Position numbers and translations under genes: made by a program
The notes under the pieces: model-generated
What the model was told of the DNA's origin: nothing
The model's input: only the letters and a program-made list of their open reading frames with translations
Database searches by the model: none
NCBI GenBank assembly: GCA_029834535.1
Contig: JAQMWT010000099.1
Coordinates: forward strand, 1 to 64,000
Source of the DNA: Chrysophaeum taylorii
Lineage: Eukaryota > Sar > Pelagophyceae > Pelagomonadales > Pelagomonadaceae
Reading direction: 5' to 3'
DNA: 64,000 nucleotides
Part shown: positions 29,636 through 39,268 of the stretch, piece after piece
Numbering within the stretch: position 1 is the first letter of the stretch
Layout: each line of letters begins with the position of its first letter

Positions 29636-30754
29636 ATGATGTCGCTTGACGAGCACCTGGACGGGCGCGTCCTTCGTCGAATCGACGTGCGCGCGCGGGT
29701 GGGTCGCGGGGCGTACGGGATCGTATGGAAAGGTATCGAGAGGCGCAGGGGCCACGTAGTGGCCTTGAAAAAATGCGTCAACGCGTTCGCGAGTTCCTCG
29801 GACGCGCAGCGGACGTATCGCGAAATTTCCTATCTCCGGCTTCTCCGTCACGCGAACGTAATCCAGATAAAGAAGGTGATTCGCGCCAAGAACGACCTCG
29901 ACATGTATTTGGTGTTCGAACACATGGACACGGACCTCCACGCGCTCATTCGAGCAAACCTCCTCGAGGACGTCCACAAGCGCTACATCGGGTACCAGCT
30001 CTTCAAGGCGCTCACTTACATTCACTCGGCCGGGGTCGTCCATCGAGACGTCAAGCCGAGCAACATGCTGCTCAACGAAAACGGCCACATGAAACTCTGC
30101 GACTTTGGGCTTTGCAGAAGCGCTTCGAACAGAACGTCGTTCGCGTCCGAGTATTACGTCGCTACTCGTTGGTACAGAGCGCCCGAAATTCTGTTGGGTT
30201 CGCCGCTTTGCCTGCCTGGCCTCGACCTCTGGGCCACGGGCTGCATCGTCGGCGAAATGTATCACGGACAACCCGTCCTTCCCGGCGACTCCACGCTCGA
30301 CCAGCTCGCCAGAATCTGCAAGCTCATCGGACCGCCGACCAACGAGGACATCGAGGCTATGAGGGCGCGTCGCGTCGCTCTTCCCCTTAAGCATCCCCCG
30401 CAGTGGACCTTCGACGCACAGGCAGCCCACCCCTTGGTCGCCAGAATGCTCTGCTTTAATCCCGCGGCCAGAATCACTGCCAGGCAGGCCCTCAAGGACG
30501 AGTGGGTTGCTGACTTTGCCGAATCTGAACCCGAACCTCTCTTTGACCAGAGTGCTGGACCCATTCTCCTTCCCATCCCCGACGACCGCCTATTGAGCGC
30601 GAACGACTACCGCGATAGGCTCGTCTTGGACCTCGTCAAACACAGCTCGTCCTCCAACGCTGCTACTAAAGTCCGCCGCGTCTTGCCCGACATCCAAGCG
30701 CCAGAAGACGACGACGACGACGCACCCTCCACACCCAACCGACCCACCGACTAG
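29636..30754 (+). CDS. MAP kinase, ERK7/8 (MAPK15)-like, with SEY activation motif
   Basis: 372 residues from MMSLDEHLDGR. It is a complete kinase: glycine loop GRGAYG (23-28), VALKKC, HRDVKPSNMLLNENG, DFGLC, and APE in YVATRWYRAPEILLGS. YLVFEHMDTDLHALIRANLL and GYQLFKALTYIHSAGVVHRD match the ERK7/8 group. These kinases act on ciliogenesis, autophagy and stress in other eukaryotes. The activation motif is S-E-Y (171-173) instead of T-E-Y. The C-terminal tail is short, acidic (run of Asp) and lacks a long regulatory region. A TTC-rich tract follows the stop codon. Confidence 0.9.
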   Translation: MMSLDEHLDGRVLRRIDVRARVGRGAYGIVWKGIERRRGHVVALKKCVNAFASSSDAQRTYREISYLRLLRHANVIQIKKVIRAKNDLDMYLVFEHMDTDLHALIRANLLEDVHKRYIGYQLFKALTYIHSAGVVHRDVKPSNMLLNENGHMKLCDFGLCRSASNRTSFASEYYVATRWYRAPEILLGSPLCLPGLDLWATGCIVGEMYHGQPVLPGDSTLDQLARICKLIGPPTNEDIEAMRARRVALPLKHPPQWTFDAQAAHPLVARMLCFNPAARITARQALKDEWVADFAESEPEPLFDQSAGPILLPIPDDRLLSANDYRDRLVLDLVKHSSSSNAATKVRRVLPDIQAPEDDDDDAPSTPNRPTD

Positions 30755-31470
30755 TAATCACTCTTCTTCCTCCTCTTCTTCTTCTTCTTCTTCTTCTTCT
30801 TCTTCTTCAAACCACCTCCTCTTTGTAATGCTGTGATGATGTGAGCCCCTTCATCGACGTGTTGGAACCTCTCTTCGAGAAATGAACTATATATAAGCCG
30901 CTTGATCTGCACATTCCTTCGGTGCACTTTTATCCACGGAGAACGATGGCCTTCGTTCCTGGTCTACGGCATTTGTTGCAGCGTCGAATTACGCGACGTC
31001 CTGTGTTGCTAGTGTACGAGCCTGAGTGCGCGCAAATCGTCGTCCCTACAGGACGCAACTGCGGGACGCAAGCGCCTTGCTTTCTAAAGCGCGCTCTGAG
31101 CACCGCGGTCGTCTTGCTCTTCTTCTTCTTCTTCTTCTTCTTCTTCTTCTAAGCACGGTGTGGCCGACGCCAAAGATCAATCAGGACTCTTGTAGTATTC
31201 AAGGCATGCCTTTGGGAGACGGCGCGTTAAAATCAAGTCGTGTCGATACACCCAAACTGTTGACACGAGAAGCGGCGAAACAACAACTAAGTGAAGTTGC
31301 GACAGGTTGCGATTATCAAAGACCACCACCACCACCACCACCGGCACCAAATCTGTTGTGACAGCGCTGTACGCGAGTTTATCGAGTGCATAGGGACCCT
31401 GCCAGTCAACGCGGATAAAAGCAAACGCCGCGTTCTCTAGATCATGTGCATTGATCTCGCCCAGCCAACT
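30755..31470. other. Non-coding interval with TTC tracts
   Basis: (TTC)n runs at about 30769-30810 and 31119-31151. A short ORF at 30922-31152 ends in poly-Phe because of the repeat and is unlikely to be real. No gene recognised. Confidence 0.5.
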
Positions 31471-31472
31471 GC

Positions 31473-32021
31473 GTGGACGATCGCGTTGACGATCACGCTG
31501 GAGAGCCCTCGCGCTTAAAACAACAATTCTCGTCGCAAAGGCCCACGCCGTGTTGGCGAGGCTTTGTGGCTAGAACTTCCCCAGCTGAGTCCGGCCGTGT
31601 CGGCATTCTCGTCTCAAAGAATAGGGACGCTTCTGCGAGAGCCATCGCAACTAAGGGCCCACGCCATGTGGGTGAGCACTTGGTGAGTTTAGCGATGGGG
31701 CGGTCAAATGGACGAGATACCTCGGTGATCGCATCGAAGAGTCCACGCGCCTGAATGCCCACCTTTGCAAAGGCCCGCGTTGGCGAAGGCCTGCGCCTCC
31801 AAGTCTTGGGTGATGTGGCAACAAACGCCCACACAATCAAAGGTCGTCACATGGTGCAGATTTGGCTTGTCAATGCACTGCCGAATTTTGTGACGAGAAC
31901 CTGTTGCCTTGTGTTCGCACAAAAAAGAGCGAGAGAACTGACCGCCTACCCGATTCGCGCTACGGCTCTTCATCCTCTTTGTTGCCTCGTCATCCTGCCA
32001 TCGTGGCGCATCGTTTTGCAT
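31473..32021 (-). pseudogene. Relic of a 39-residue helical (OPR/TBC2-like) repeat protein
   Basis: On the - strand, frames carry TQDLEAQAFANAGLCKGG and RAFAKVGIQARGLFDAITEV. These match the consensus of algal repeats written like DLANTAWAFAxxG...LFDAIAxE. The DNA shows the same period: related blocks (gcaaaggcccacgcc-like) start near 31538, 31655 and 31772, exactly 117 bp (39 codons) apart. Intact members of this class bind organelle RNAs. Stops and frame changes make this copy a pseudogene. Confidence 0.6.
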
Positions 32022-32758
32022 GTCTCTCGAGTGAGTGAGTTTTAGCGACGGCTCAGAGCTTGGACCAGGGCATCATTGGAGCGCGCCATCGCGATTATAG
32101 TAGCCGCTCTCGTCGTCGTCGTCGTCGTCGTCGTCGGGTCGACTCGGGTCTCGATCTTCGCATCCCGCCCCCCGAATGCTGCGTGTGTTCACTCAGGGAG
32201 GCTTGTAAACTAATAACACTTATTAGTGAGGGGGAATACATTCGGGCGCCGCCCCTGGCGTTTCGAGCGTGTGGGACCTAGGGGGGGTAGTGGCAGCTTT
32301 CATGCAGTGCTGGTCCTGGCGCCCGACGGGCCCCCTGTCGACCAGGTAGTGGTTTTGCGAGGAGCACCAAACCCCCACATACCGCACTTTTTTTTTTCTC
32401 GGGCGGCGGCGGTGCGAATCGACCGATCTATCCCGCGGTTGGGGTGTGCAAATATGTTCGTCGGCTCGGCCCGATCCTCGTGCACGCCTAAAAAAGCCCG
32501 GTGGTCAGACTCCGCGGCAAATGGGGACGATAAGCGTCGTCGTGTAGGTCCCTCCATCAAGTGATGCGATGTCCCCTATTCATAAATAATCCACTAACTT
32601 TTCGGAAGGTGGGAACGGTGTGTGATTTTGTCAAGGGGCGCACAACAACGTTCGAGGGGACATCTGGAAGAAGAAAGCATGGGTCTGTCAGGCAAATAAG
32701 CACGACAAACGCGAAGCATACTCATGCACGAGGCAGCAAGCACGTTCACGCGACGGAA
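32022..32758. other. No gene seen
   Basis: Contains a (GTC/TCG)n tract at about 32110-32138 and several G or T homopolymers. Short ORFs only. Confidence 0.4.
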
Positions 32759-34702
32759 CTAGCTGTCGTTGTCGCTCTTATTGCCGTCGCCGCCGCCGCC
32801 GCCGCTTTCAGCAGCAGCAGCAGCAGCAGCAGCAGGCGGAGCAAAGTCCGCATTAAAGTGATCGCAGGTCGCGGTCACCGTCGTCGACTGACCAAACTGG
32901 TTTGTGACGGAGATGACAACAGACGAGAGATGAATACCCCGAAAGGACGAGACGACAAGCGTGGGCGCCCAATGCGGTTTCCAGTCGAAGTGTCCCGAGG
33001 CCAGCGGTGCGGTGGTGGTGTCCGCTCGCAGCTCGTAAAAGCCAGGGTACGCATCGTTCTGTTTGATGGAATTTTGTGTCACGAAAGTGACCGAAGGCGC
33101 GCACGAAACGTCGTACACCAACGGTGCCGTGTAGAAGCGCTCGACGGCGTAGGTCTTCCAGCCCAAAAAACTGCTGCGCAGGCACGGAAATTCGGCACAG
33201 CCGTGGCCTCGGACACGCAGATGCCACGCGAACTCCTTTTCGGGAGTGAGTTCGACGATAAAAGCGTCGATATCGGCCGTCTCGTTCGACGTCAGAATTT
33301 GTGGCCACCAGGACATGAGCATATTTCCCGATGGCAGGCGGTCGTTGTCGCCGAACATGGGTGAGTAGCCGCTAGGTAACTTGGCGAATCTATACTCCCA
33401 CACCTCGCGCGCGACGCGCCGATCGGCATCGATCTCGACGACGAGCCCGCGCGACGGTTTCGTCTCGTTCGCGCCGTACATGTTGTCAAACATGAAATAC
33501 AGATCGTTGCCGTAATATTCCGCGTTGTGTTGGCCGAACCACAGGCTCGCACCCGGCGGGTACTTTTGGCCTTCCTTGTCGTAAAGGTCAAAGCCGCCGT
33601 GCGGGCCTCCGCACACCCACGCGGCCTCCCGCTTGACGATATCGTACTTCACGATGGAATTGGTGAGTCGCGATGACAGAATCGCCATCGTGTTGTTCTC
33701 TATGAGCTGGATGTGGTTGATGTCCATGGTGATCTCGTTGAGCATGTACTCCTCGAGGACCTCGCCCGTGAAGGCGCCGATCCTGGCGAATCCAAACCCG
33801 TCGAGCGTCGGAGACCAGAAGCTCGGCGAGTCGAGTCGCGTCGACCATTGAGCGTCGTGGCTGTTCATCGCATCGCTCAAGAGCGTAAATTCGTTTGATA
33901 CCCAATCCCACGCGTAAATTGGACCTTCCTCGGTCAAGTCGATGTTTCCGGTAATCACGAACGACGTCGCGTCGCGCGGCTTAATCGAGTCGAAGTGGAG
34001 GAGTGGGGCCACCTCGTAAGTTGGGACCATTCGCGCAATGGTGCCATTCAAACTCAAAACTATGAGATAGCTCGCGATCGCCCCGTAGTAGAGGCAGAAC
34101 GCGACGTAGCCTTCCTGAGCCGCGTCTCCGATCCGACCTCGGACGCGGTCGGGAAACGCGTCAATCTCTACAGTCTTTGGAAGGTATTCGAGGAGTGCTT
34201 CCACGTCCGTCGGATCGACGTTTTGCGAATGAATATAGGCTTTGACTTGACTCTGTTCTAAAAAGTCCTCGAGCGTCAACGTGTACGAAACCATTTCGCT
34301 GCTCGAAGACGCCGTCTTCGCTTCGACGTCGCCGACGTCGTCGTCGTCGTCGTCGCTTTTTATTGCCGCAGAAGACACCATTTTAAAATCGCCTCCTCCT
34401 CCTCCTCCTTCTTCTTCTTCTTCTAGGCCAGACGAAACCTCGCTCCGAGAGTCGTTTGTTCTTGTCCGGGGGGTGCCATGCTGCGGCTGCTGCTCGAACC
34501 CCTCCGACGAAAGGCGGGGATGGCGTAGGATGACGGTAGTCGACAAGACGACTGCCAGCGTCAAGCCAATCGCCGGGCTCGCCCAACTCCGCCGCGATCG
34601 ATTTCGGCGAAAAAAAAATGTGGGCATCCTCAAACCGCTCGCTGCCTCTTCTACCACGATCGATTGAGGCGCACGCAAAAAGTTTGCCACGTGACATCGC
34701 AT
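32759..34702 (-). CDS. Arylsulfotransferase-like membrane-anchored protein
   Basis: 647 residues if the first ATG is used; M26 (MPTFFFRRNRSRRSWASP, ATG at 34627) would place the hydrophobic segment AIGLTLAVVLSTTVIL closer to the N-terminus and is a good alternative. A poly-Asp/Glu-Gly stalk follows. The catalytic-type region has ITMDINHIQLIENNTMAILS, SIVKYDIVKREAAWVCGG and GASLWFGQHNAEYY. These resemble the beta-propeller blades of arylsulfotransferases (ASST family), which move sulfate between phenolic compounds. LPSGNMLMSWWP and a C-terminal Ig-like part follow. The tail is Ala/Gly-rich. The substrate is not known. It diverges from the tetraspanin gene with 66 bp between start codons. Confidence 0.78.
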   Translation of the reverse strand: MRCHVANFLRAPQSIVVEEAASGLRMPTFFFRRNRSRRSWASPAIGLTLAVVLSTTVILRHPRLSSEGFEQQPQHGTPRTRTNDSRSEVSSGLEEEEEGGGGGGDFKMVSSAAIKSDDDDDDVGDVEAKTASSSSEMVSYTLTLEDFLEQSQVKAYIHSQNVDPTDVEALLEYLPKTVEIDAFPDRVRGRIGDAAQEGYVAFCLYYGAIASYLIVLSLNGTIARMVPTYEVAPLLHFDSIKPRDATSFVITGNIDLTEEGPIYAWDWVSNEFTLLSDAMNSHDAQWSTRLDSPSFWSPTLDGFGFARIGAFTGEVLEEYMLNEITMDINHIQLIENNTMAILSSRLTNSIVKYDIVKREAAWVCGGPHGGFDLYDKEGQKYPPGASLWFGQHNAEYYGNDLYFMFDNMYGANETKPSRGLVVEIDADRRVAREVWEYRFAKLPSGYSPMFGDNDRLPSGNMLMSWWPQILTSNETADIDAFIVELTPEKEFAWHLRVRGHGCAEFPCLRSSFLGWKTYAVERFYTAPLVYDVSCAPSVTFVTQNSIKQNDAYPGFYELRADTTTAPLASGHFDWKPHWAPTLVVSSFRGIHLSSVVISVTNQFGQSTTVTATCDHFNADFAPPAAAAAAAAESGGGGGDGNKSDNDS

Positions 34703-34768
34703 ATCTAAGCATATCTACTGCCGGGACACGATATCCTTCGAGGGCTGTCGATGGCATGACATGGCGTC
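34703..34768. promoter_or_regulatory. 66-bp bidirectional promoter interval
   Basis: All sequence between the start codons of the divergent arylsulfotransferase-like and tetraspanin genes. No TATA box is evident. If the sulfotransferase starts at 34627 instead, the interval is 141 bp. Confidence 0.45.
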
Positions 34769-35827
34769 ATGTGTCAGACTCACAGTCTTCAACTGTACCT
34801 GCGATGTCTGCACCTCTTCAAGCTGCTGATTTCGGTGTACATGTTCATCTACGGGCTCATCGTGTGCACCGATCTGACGATTCATCAGGCCTACGGCTCG
34901 GACATTCTAGGGATCGGCGTCGTCATCACATTCCTAGGCGCCATAAAGCCGTGCAACGTCTACGTCGGACACTACGGCTCGACCAAGCACAACAAATTTG
35001 CGCTCTTGATGGCCGTGACCTTTGACACGGTTGTGGGAATAGTCCAATTTTTTATCGGTTTCACGCTCGCTTTGCGAGGTACTCCCGCGTACGATCGGTC
35101 GCTGCGACGGGCGTGCGCACGACATACTTTGGAGATCGACGAGGACAGGTGCGATGACTATTGGAACGACGACCGCACGGCGGGGGTGCGCCTCGCGTGG
35201 ATGAGCGTGTATTACCGCGCCGTCCGCGACAACGACAACGCGCGGGCCAAGATTCTCGCGCAGGCCGCCGACATTGGCGAGTGCTGTGGGTTCGGGCCGC
35301 CGGCGGCGTGTCAGCGCATCGAGAACGACGACAAATTCCCGAACAAGTTCGCGCGGGACCAGTACCTCGGCAAGGACATGCTCGACCAGAGGGTCGCGTG
35401 CAGCGAGGACCGCGCGTGTGGTGGCGGGGCTTACTGCTGGTACCCCGAGGAGGAGGGCACCTGCGAGCATTTCGCCGACTCGGACATTTCGAACGCCAAC
35501 TCTCTCGGCTGCAGATACGACTGGGGTCTCGGGTCGTGCCTCGACGCTGACGTCGATGCCGCCTCGAGGGGATGCGCCTGGCACTTCGAGGACACCATGA
35601 ACGCCAAAATATACGGCCATGGCGTCGCCTTGATGGTCACACTCGGGCTGGAGGCGCTAACCGTCTTGTCGGGGTGCTGCTACTGCTGGAAGCGCAAGGC
35701 GAACGACATCCTGCCGGTCGACTATGTCTACGAGGAACCCTGGGACCCAGTAAAGAGCGGGAAGCTCATGTTGCACAGACCCCAGGACGGGAACATGCAA
35801 GCGGAGGAGGACGATTTGGGAAAGTAG
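34769..35827 (+). CDS. Tetraspanin-like four-TM protein
   Basis: 352 residues. TM1 is about LLISVYMFIYGLIVC, TM2 ILGIGVVITFLGAI, TM3 around DTVVGIVQFFIGFTLAL, and TM4 VALMVTLGLEALTVLSG. Between TM3 and TM4 is a large Cys-rich loop containing ECCGFGPPAAC, the CCG signature of tetraspanins, plus many further Cys (ACSEDRACGGGAYCW, GTCEHF, GCRYDW, GSCLD). Tetraspanins organise membrane microdomains. The loop is larger than in animal tetraspanins, and the cytoplasmic tail after TM4 is about 50 residues. The first loop is short. Start is the only plausible ATG before TM1. Confidence 0.85.
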   Translation: MCQTHSLQLYLRCLHLFKLLISVYMFIYGLIVCTDLTIHQAYGSDILGIGVVITFLGAIKPCNVYVGHYGSTKHNKFALLMAVTFDTVVGIVQFFIGFTLALRGTPAYDRSLRRACARHTLEIDEDRCDDYWNDDRTAGVRLAWMSVYYRAVRDNDNARAKILAQAADIGECCGFGPPAACQRIENDDKFPNKFARDQYLGKDMLDQRVACSEDRACGGGAYCWYPEEEGTCEHFADSDISNANSLGCRYDWGLGSCLDADVDAASRGCAWHFEDTMNAKIYGHGVALMVTLGLEALTVLSGCCYCWKRKANDILPVDYVYEEPWDPVKSGKLMLHRPQDGNMQAEEDDLGK

Positions 35828-37004
35828 TTCTCTTGCCCGCGCCGCTTGCTGAAAGCCCCCTCCGCTCAGCTCGCAGGTAATGCAATATGGGTGCGTGGCG
35901 CCTTGCACGAGCAAGGCATCAACTTCCCAACCGATGAAGCGAGAGTGAATATCGGCGTAATAATCCACCAGATTCAAATAAGCCATGCGCCATGTCTTAT
36001 TTTAGTTTGATAACCTCCCTGCTGCACGGGACCTCGCTTGCCAACCCGAACCGCTCTTGCTGCGGGGGCACGGCGAGATGGGTTTCCCGGTCCGGGAACC
36101 CAACTTCAAACTCGAGGCGTCTGTTCTCGCACGCTACCGCTCATCGCGCAGTATGCTCATGCTCGGTCGTCTTCTTCGTTGACAAAGATTGGAGAACTTC
36201 TCGGCTCAGCCTGTAAGCGACGCGCGCACCGGGCCAAAACGACGGAGTGCGCAGTTGGTGGTGGGGGCAACAGCAGCCCTCACTTTGGTCGTCGATACCC
36301 CGCTCGGCCGCGAAAGCGCACTCGAGGGGAAATAGTCGGACGTCGTTCGAACTAGGATTTGGCTTGTGCACCCGAGCTCGGGCTCAAGACGGGGTGCTGG
36401 TCAACGACGCCGCGTCGATCGATATGCTCAAAGTTGGAGCACCCTGGGGCGACACGAGCAAGGGCGGGCGCTCTCAGAGTGCCAAGTCCACGCCCACTCT
36501 GTATAGACAAAGTGCGCCGTCGGCTCACTTACCTGGAAATGCACGACGCTGCTGGTTCGCGCGCGAGGACAAGAAGTGCATGGCAGACCAGTGTTGGGTG
36601 CAGGCACGCAAATTCAGCGCGGGGGCGAGCGAGAGCTCAAGTCAAAGAGAGTTTGGGGGGGATTTCCGAGGATTCGTGGAATTCGAGGTTTCATCCCGTG
36701 CTTCAGTAAAAATCTATAGCATCGTGACGTCATGTCCCCACCCATTTGCAAAAAAATCAAAATCTTCGGCATTTTTTGGCCACCCTAACGAATGTCTGGG
36801 AAACCTACATTTGGGATTTTACAGCATTGTAGGCTCAACGTCTATTAGCCAAAACGCGGCGAGGTTGAAATCGGTTGATATGGCTGTTAATGTGAGCGAC
36901 GAAACCCTCGCCTCCTCGGGACATACCACCGAGGGCCTGGACGGCGGCGCGCTCTATAGGGATTTATTTTCACTTTGGTTGCTGTTTGTGCATTCAGTGC
37001 CGAC
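35828..37004. other. Relic or non-coding DNA
   Basis: A short - strand stretch (35858-35986) reads MAYLNLVDYYADIHSRFIGW and looks protein-like, but it is isolated and may be a fragment. At 36660-36900 the DNA becomes AT-rich. Nothing recognisable. Confidence 0.3.
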
Positions 37005-37680
37005 AATGCCGCGGAAGTTCCGTCTTCGCGTCGACGACCCAGTTGTTGCTGCAGTCCTTCAAACGCCCACCGGCCGAAGCGCCTGGTCCGATAGTCGTTT
37101 GAAAGAGACTCTCGAGCAACGTGGGGTTACTTGCGTCACCGAACTCTCGTACAATCGATCCTCAGCATCAACCGCGAACACAGCAAGCCCAAGATCCTTC
37201 AACACGAGGAACGCGCTCGCATGCCAAGCTACTGGCCAATCCTCGACGCCATTGATGCCTTCGTCGTGGAACAATTCACCGACGTCATCGCCGACTTTGA
37301 GCGAGGCGAGGTCGACGGGCACGCGCGCGTCGACAAGGTTGCTTTCGGGCTAGTGCGCGTCCCGGGCTTCATCAAGATTTCGAGCGGCGCCTTGCCAGTG
37401 CAGAGTGGCCCAAGGACGACGCCACCAAGGTACGCGAGTCGCAGCTGAAGAATGACGAGATCGCGCGCGCGCTGGAAGAGCTGAAGCAACACACCTACAA
37501 CTCGCTTCGCAAGCTCACCACCATAGAACTGTACACGTACCTCGCCCGGATCGACTTTAAAGGCCGCAGCGAGCTTGTATGTTGCAGGCCCAACGCATTG
37601 ACGCGCTTTGCGACCGCCTCAAGCTCGGCCGGCGCCGAGGAGTCCAACCAGGAATACTCTTGGACACGGACGGTGTAGCG
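37005..37680 (+). pseudogene. Decayed coding sequence, family unknown
   Basis: Consecutive + strand frames look coding and hand over to each other: MPRKFRLRVDDPVVAAVLQT, then PSYWPILDAIDAFVVEQFTD with VIADFERGEVDGHARVDKVA, then DEIARALEELKQHTYNSLRK. Each is helical and charged, with GC-rich third positions. Frame changes near 37.2 and 37.4 kb break it unless an intron explains one. I do not recognise the protein. Confidence 0.4.
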
Positions 37681-37956
37681 TGCTCTTAAATTCATCGTGT
37701 GACGTGGTATGTCTAAGGGTAAGGCTCGATAAAGCTTTACACTTCTTCTGAAGAGAAAAGTATAGTATGTATCTAAGACATCATCATGTGTCGAGGAAGG
37801 CTCAATAAACCTGCCCATTTCTGAAGCAAGGGATGTAGAGGTTTCTTATTACTTCTACACAAGTAGTCTAACGGATTGTTAGTTAGTTTGTTTGTCTTTA
37901 AAATGTCGACTGCAAAGAGGGGGTGTTTAGTGCGCGTGGGCTTGTGGGGTAGGAGG

Positions 37957-38145
37957 GATGTTTGTTCGTCCGTCGAATCAGGGCTTAGGCTCAGTTAATA
38001 GCGCCAGACACGTCGACCTTGCTGCAGACTACTTCCACGACCCGCGATATGGCTCTTCCAGCGCGCCATTCTCACGCACCGCCAAAACCATGTTGTCGAT
38101 GAAGAATTCTGTCAACGCGCGCATCATGCGCGACCGCTGCTGCCT
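37957..38145 (+). repeat. Diverged single copy of the 53-57 kb Pif1-derived repeat
   Basis: It matches the array's - strand sequence through the stretch encoding ADYFHDPR and the following codons, and upstream through a gatgtttgt...gtc(c)gtcgaat(c)agggctt-like stretch. It is inverted relative to the array and 15 kb away from it. Frames are broken by small indels. Confidence 0.7.
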
Positions 38146-38654
38146 TTACCAAATGAACGTAGAAAAAAGCTCCACTACTTCTGTCAATATAATCTAGAAG
38201 AGAGCGGTTGTCAGCATATTATTGTGAATGAATATTCTCGGGGGTATAGTACAGTACAGTAAAGTACAGTACAGTACTCGGATATTAAGAAAAGAGTGGA
38301 GCGTCCGGAAGAAAGATGATATCGGAGCGTCCCGGAATATGATCGACAAGACGACAAAGAATGATCGGTCGGGGGTTGGGACGATGGTGTGGGGTCCCTC
38401 ATCACTTTTACTAAACGCATCCCGAGGTGCTTGCAGAGGGGGCGCGACGTCTTTCCTTTTTTCCGATCAAAAGAGCAATCGTTGATCATCCGAAAAAGGC
38501 AAATCAAGTTTGAAAAAGATGTAGTTGTGTAGTAGTAGACCATCAACGGATCTGTTACTGTTATTAAGGACGAGTGTTGAGTCGACGACATCAAGCGGCC
38601 ACAAGACGTGTGGTCGGTGGTGAGCGATATGAGGCAGGGCTACTAAAGCAAGAA
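38146..38654. other. Non-coding interval upstream of the Sfi1-like gene
   Basis: Contains a gtacagtaca-type simple repeat at about 38248-38276. No gene recognised; it should include the Sfi1-like gene's promoter. Confidence 0.4.
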
Positions 38655-39231
38655 ATGTCGCGCGCCGCCGCGTCGTCCCGTGCCGAGGTCGTGGAGGTGA
38701 TATTGTACCAGGAGAGCTGCGAGATCGCGATAAAGAATGCTAGCGTTTTGGTGGGAGATTTGGAGAACGGCGGTCGGCCGAGCGCCTCGCGCGTTCACGA
38801 AGTGTTGTGCGGACAGCTGGGGGTCGGGCGGCGGCATCAGCACGAGGTGAAGGTGTACCGTCCGTTGGTGGACAAGGCGTTGTGGGCGAAGGGTATCGCG
38901 GCCGTGGCGAGCAAGAGCATGTCGTGGCGGCGGTTGTGCGATCGTTTTCTGGCCGAGATTAGAGACGAGGAGGACGTGGGATCGCTGCTGCGTTCGCGGA
39001 GCGTGCCGGTGTTTGCGGTGGCCATCGTGCCGACGACGCGGAGCTGGGGGAGTCGCGACGACGTGAGCGAGGTGGCGTCGACGATTTCGATGTCGACGCC
39101 GCCTCGGTCTCGGGGCGGATCGCCGCCGCAACAGGCGGCGTCGCCGTCGTCGGCTGCCGAGAGCTCGTCGGTGGTGCCCCCGGGCGCGGCGCAGGCGACG
39201 CGGTACGCGCGGCTCGTGCGGCGGTCTCCCC

Positions 39232-39268
<37 letters not shown>

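Noticed and set aside
36247-37353. 368-codon + strand ORF
   Set aside because: Crosses an AT-rich non-coding stretch and changes character; only the part after 37005 looks coding, and that shifts frame.
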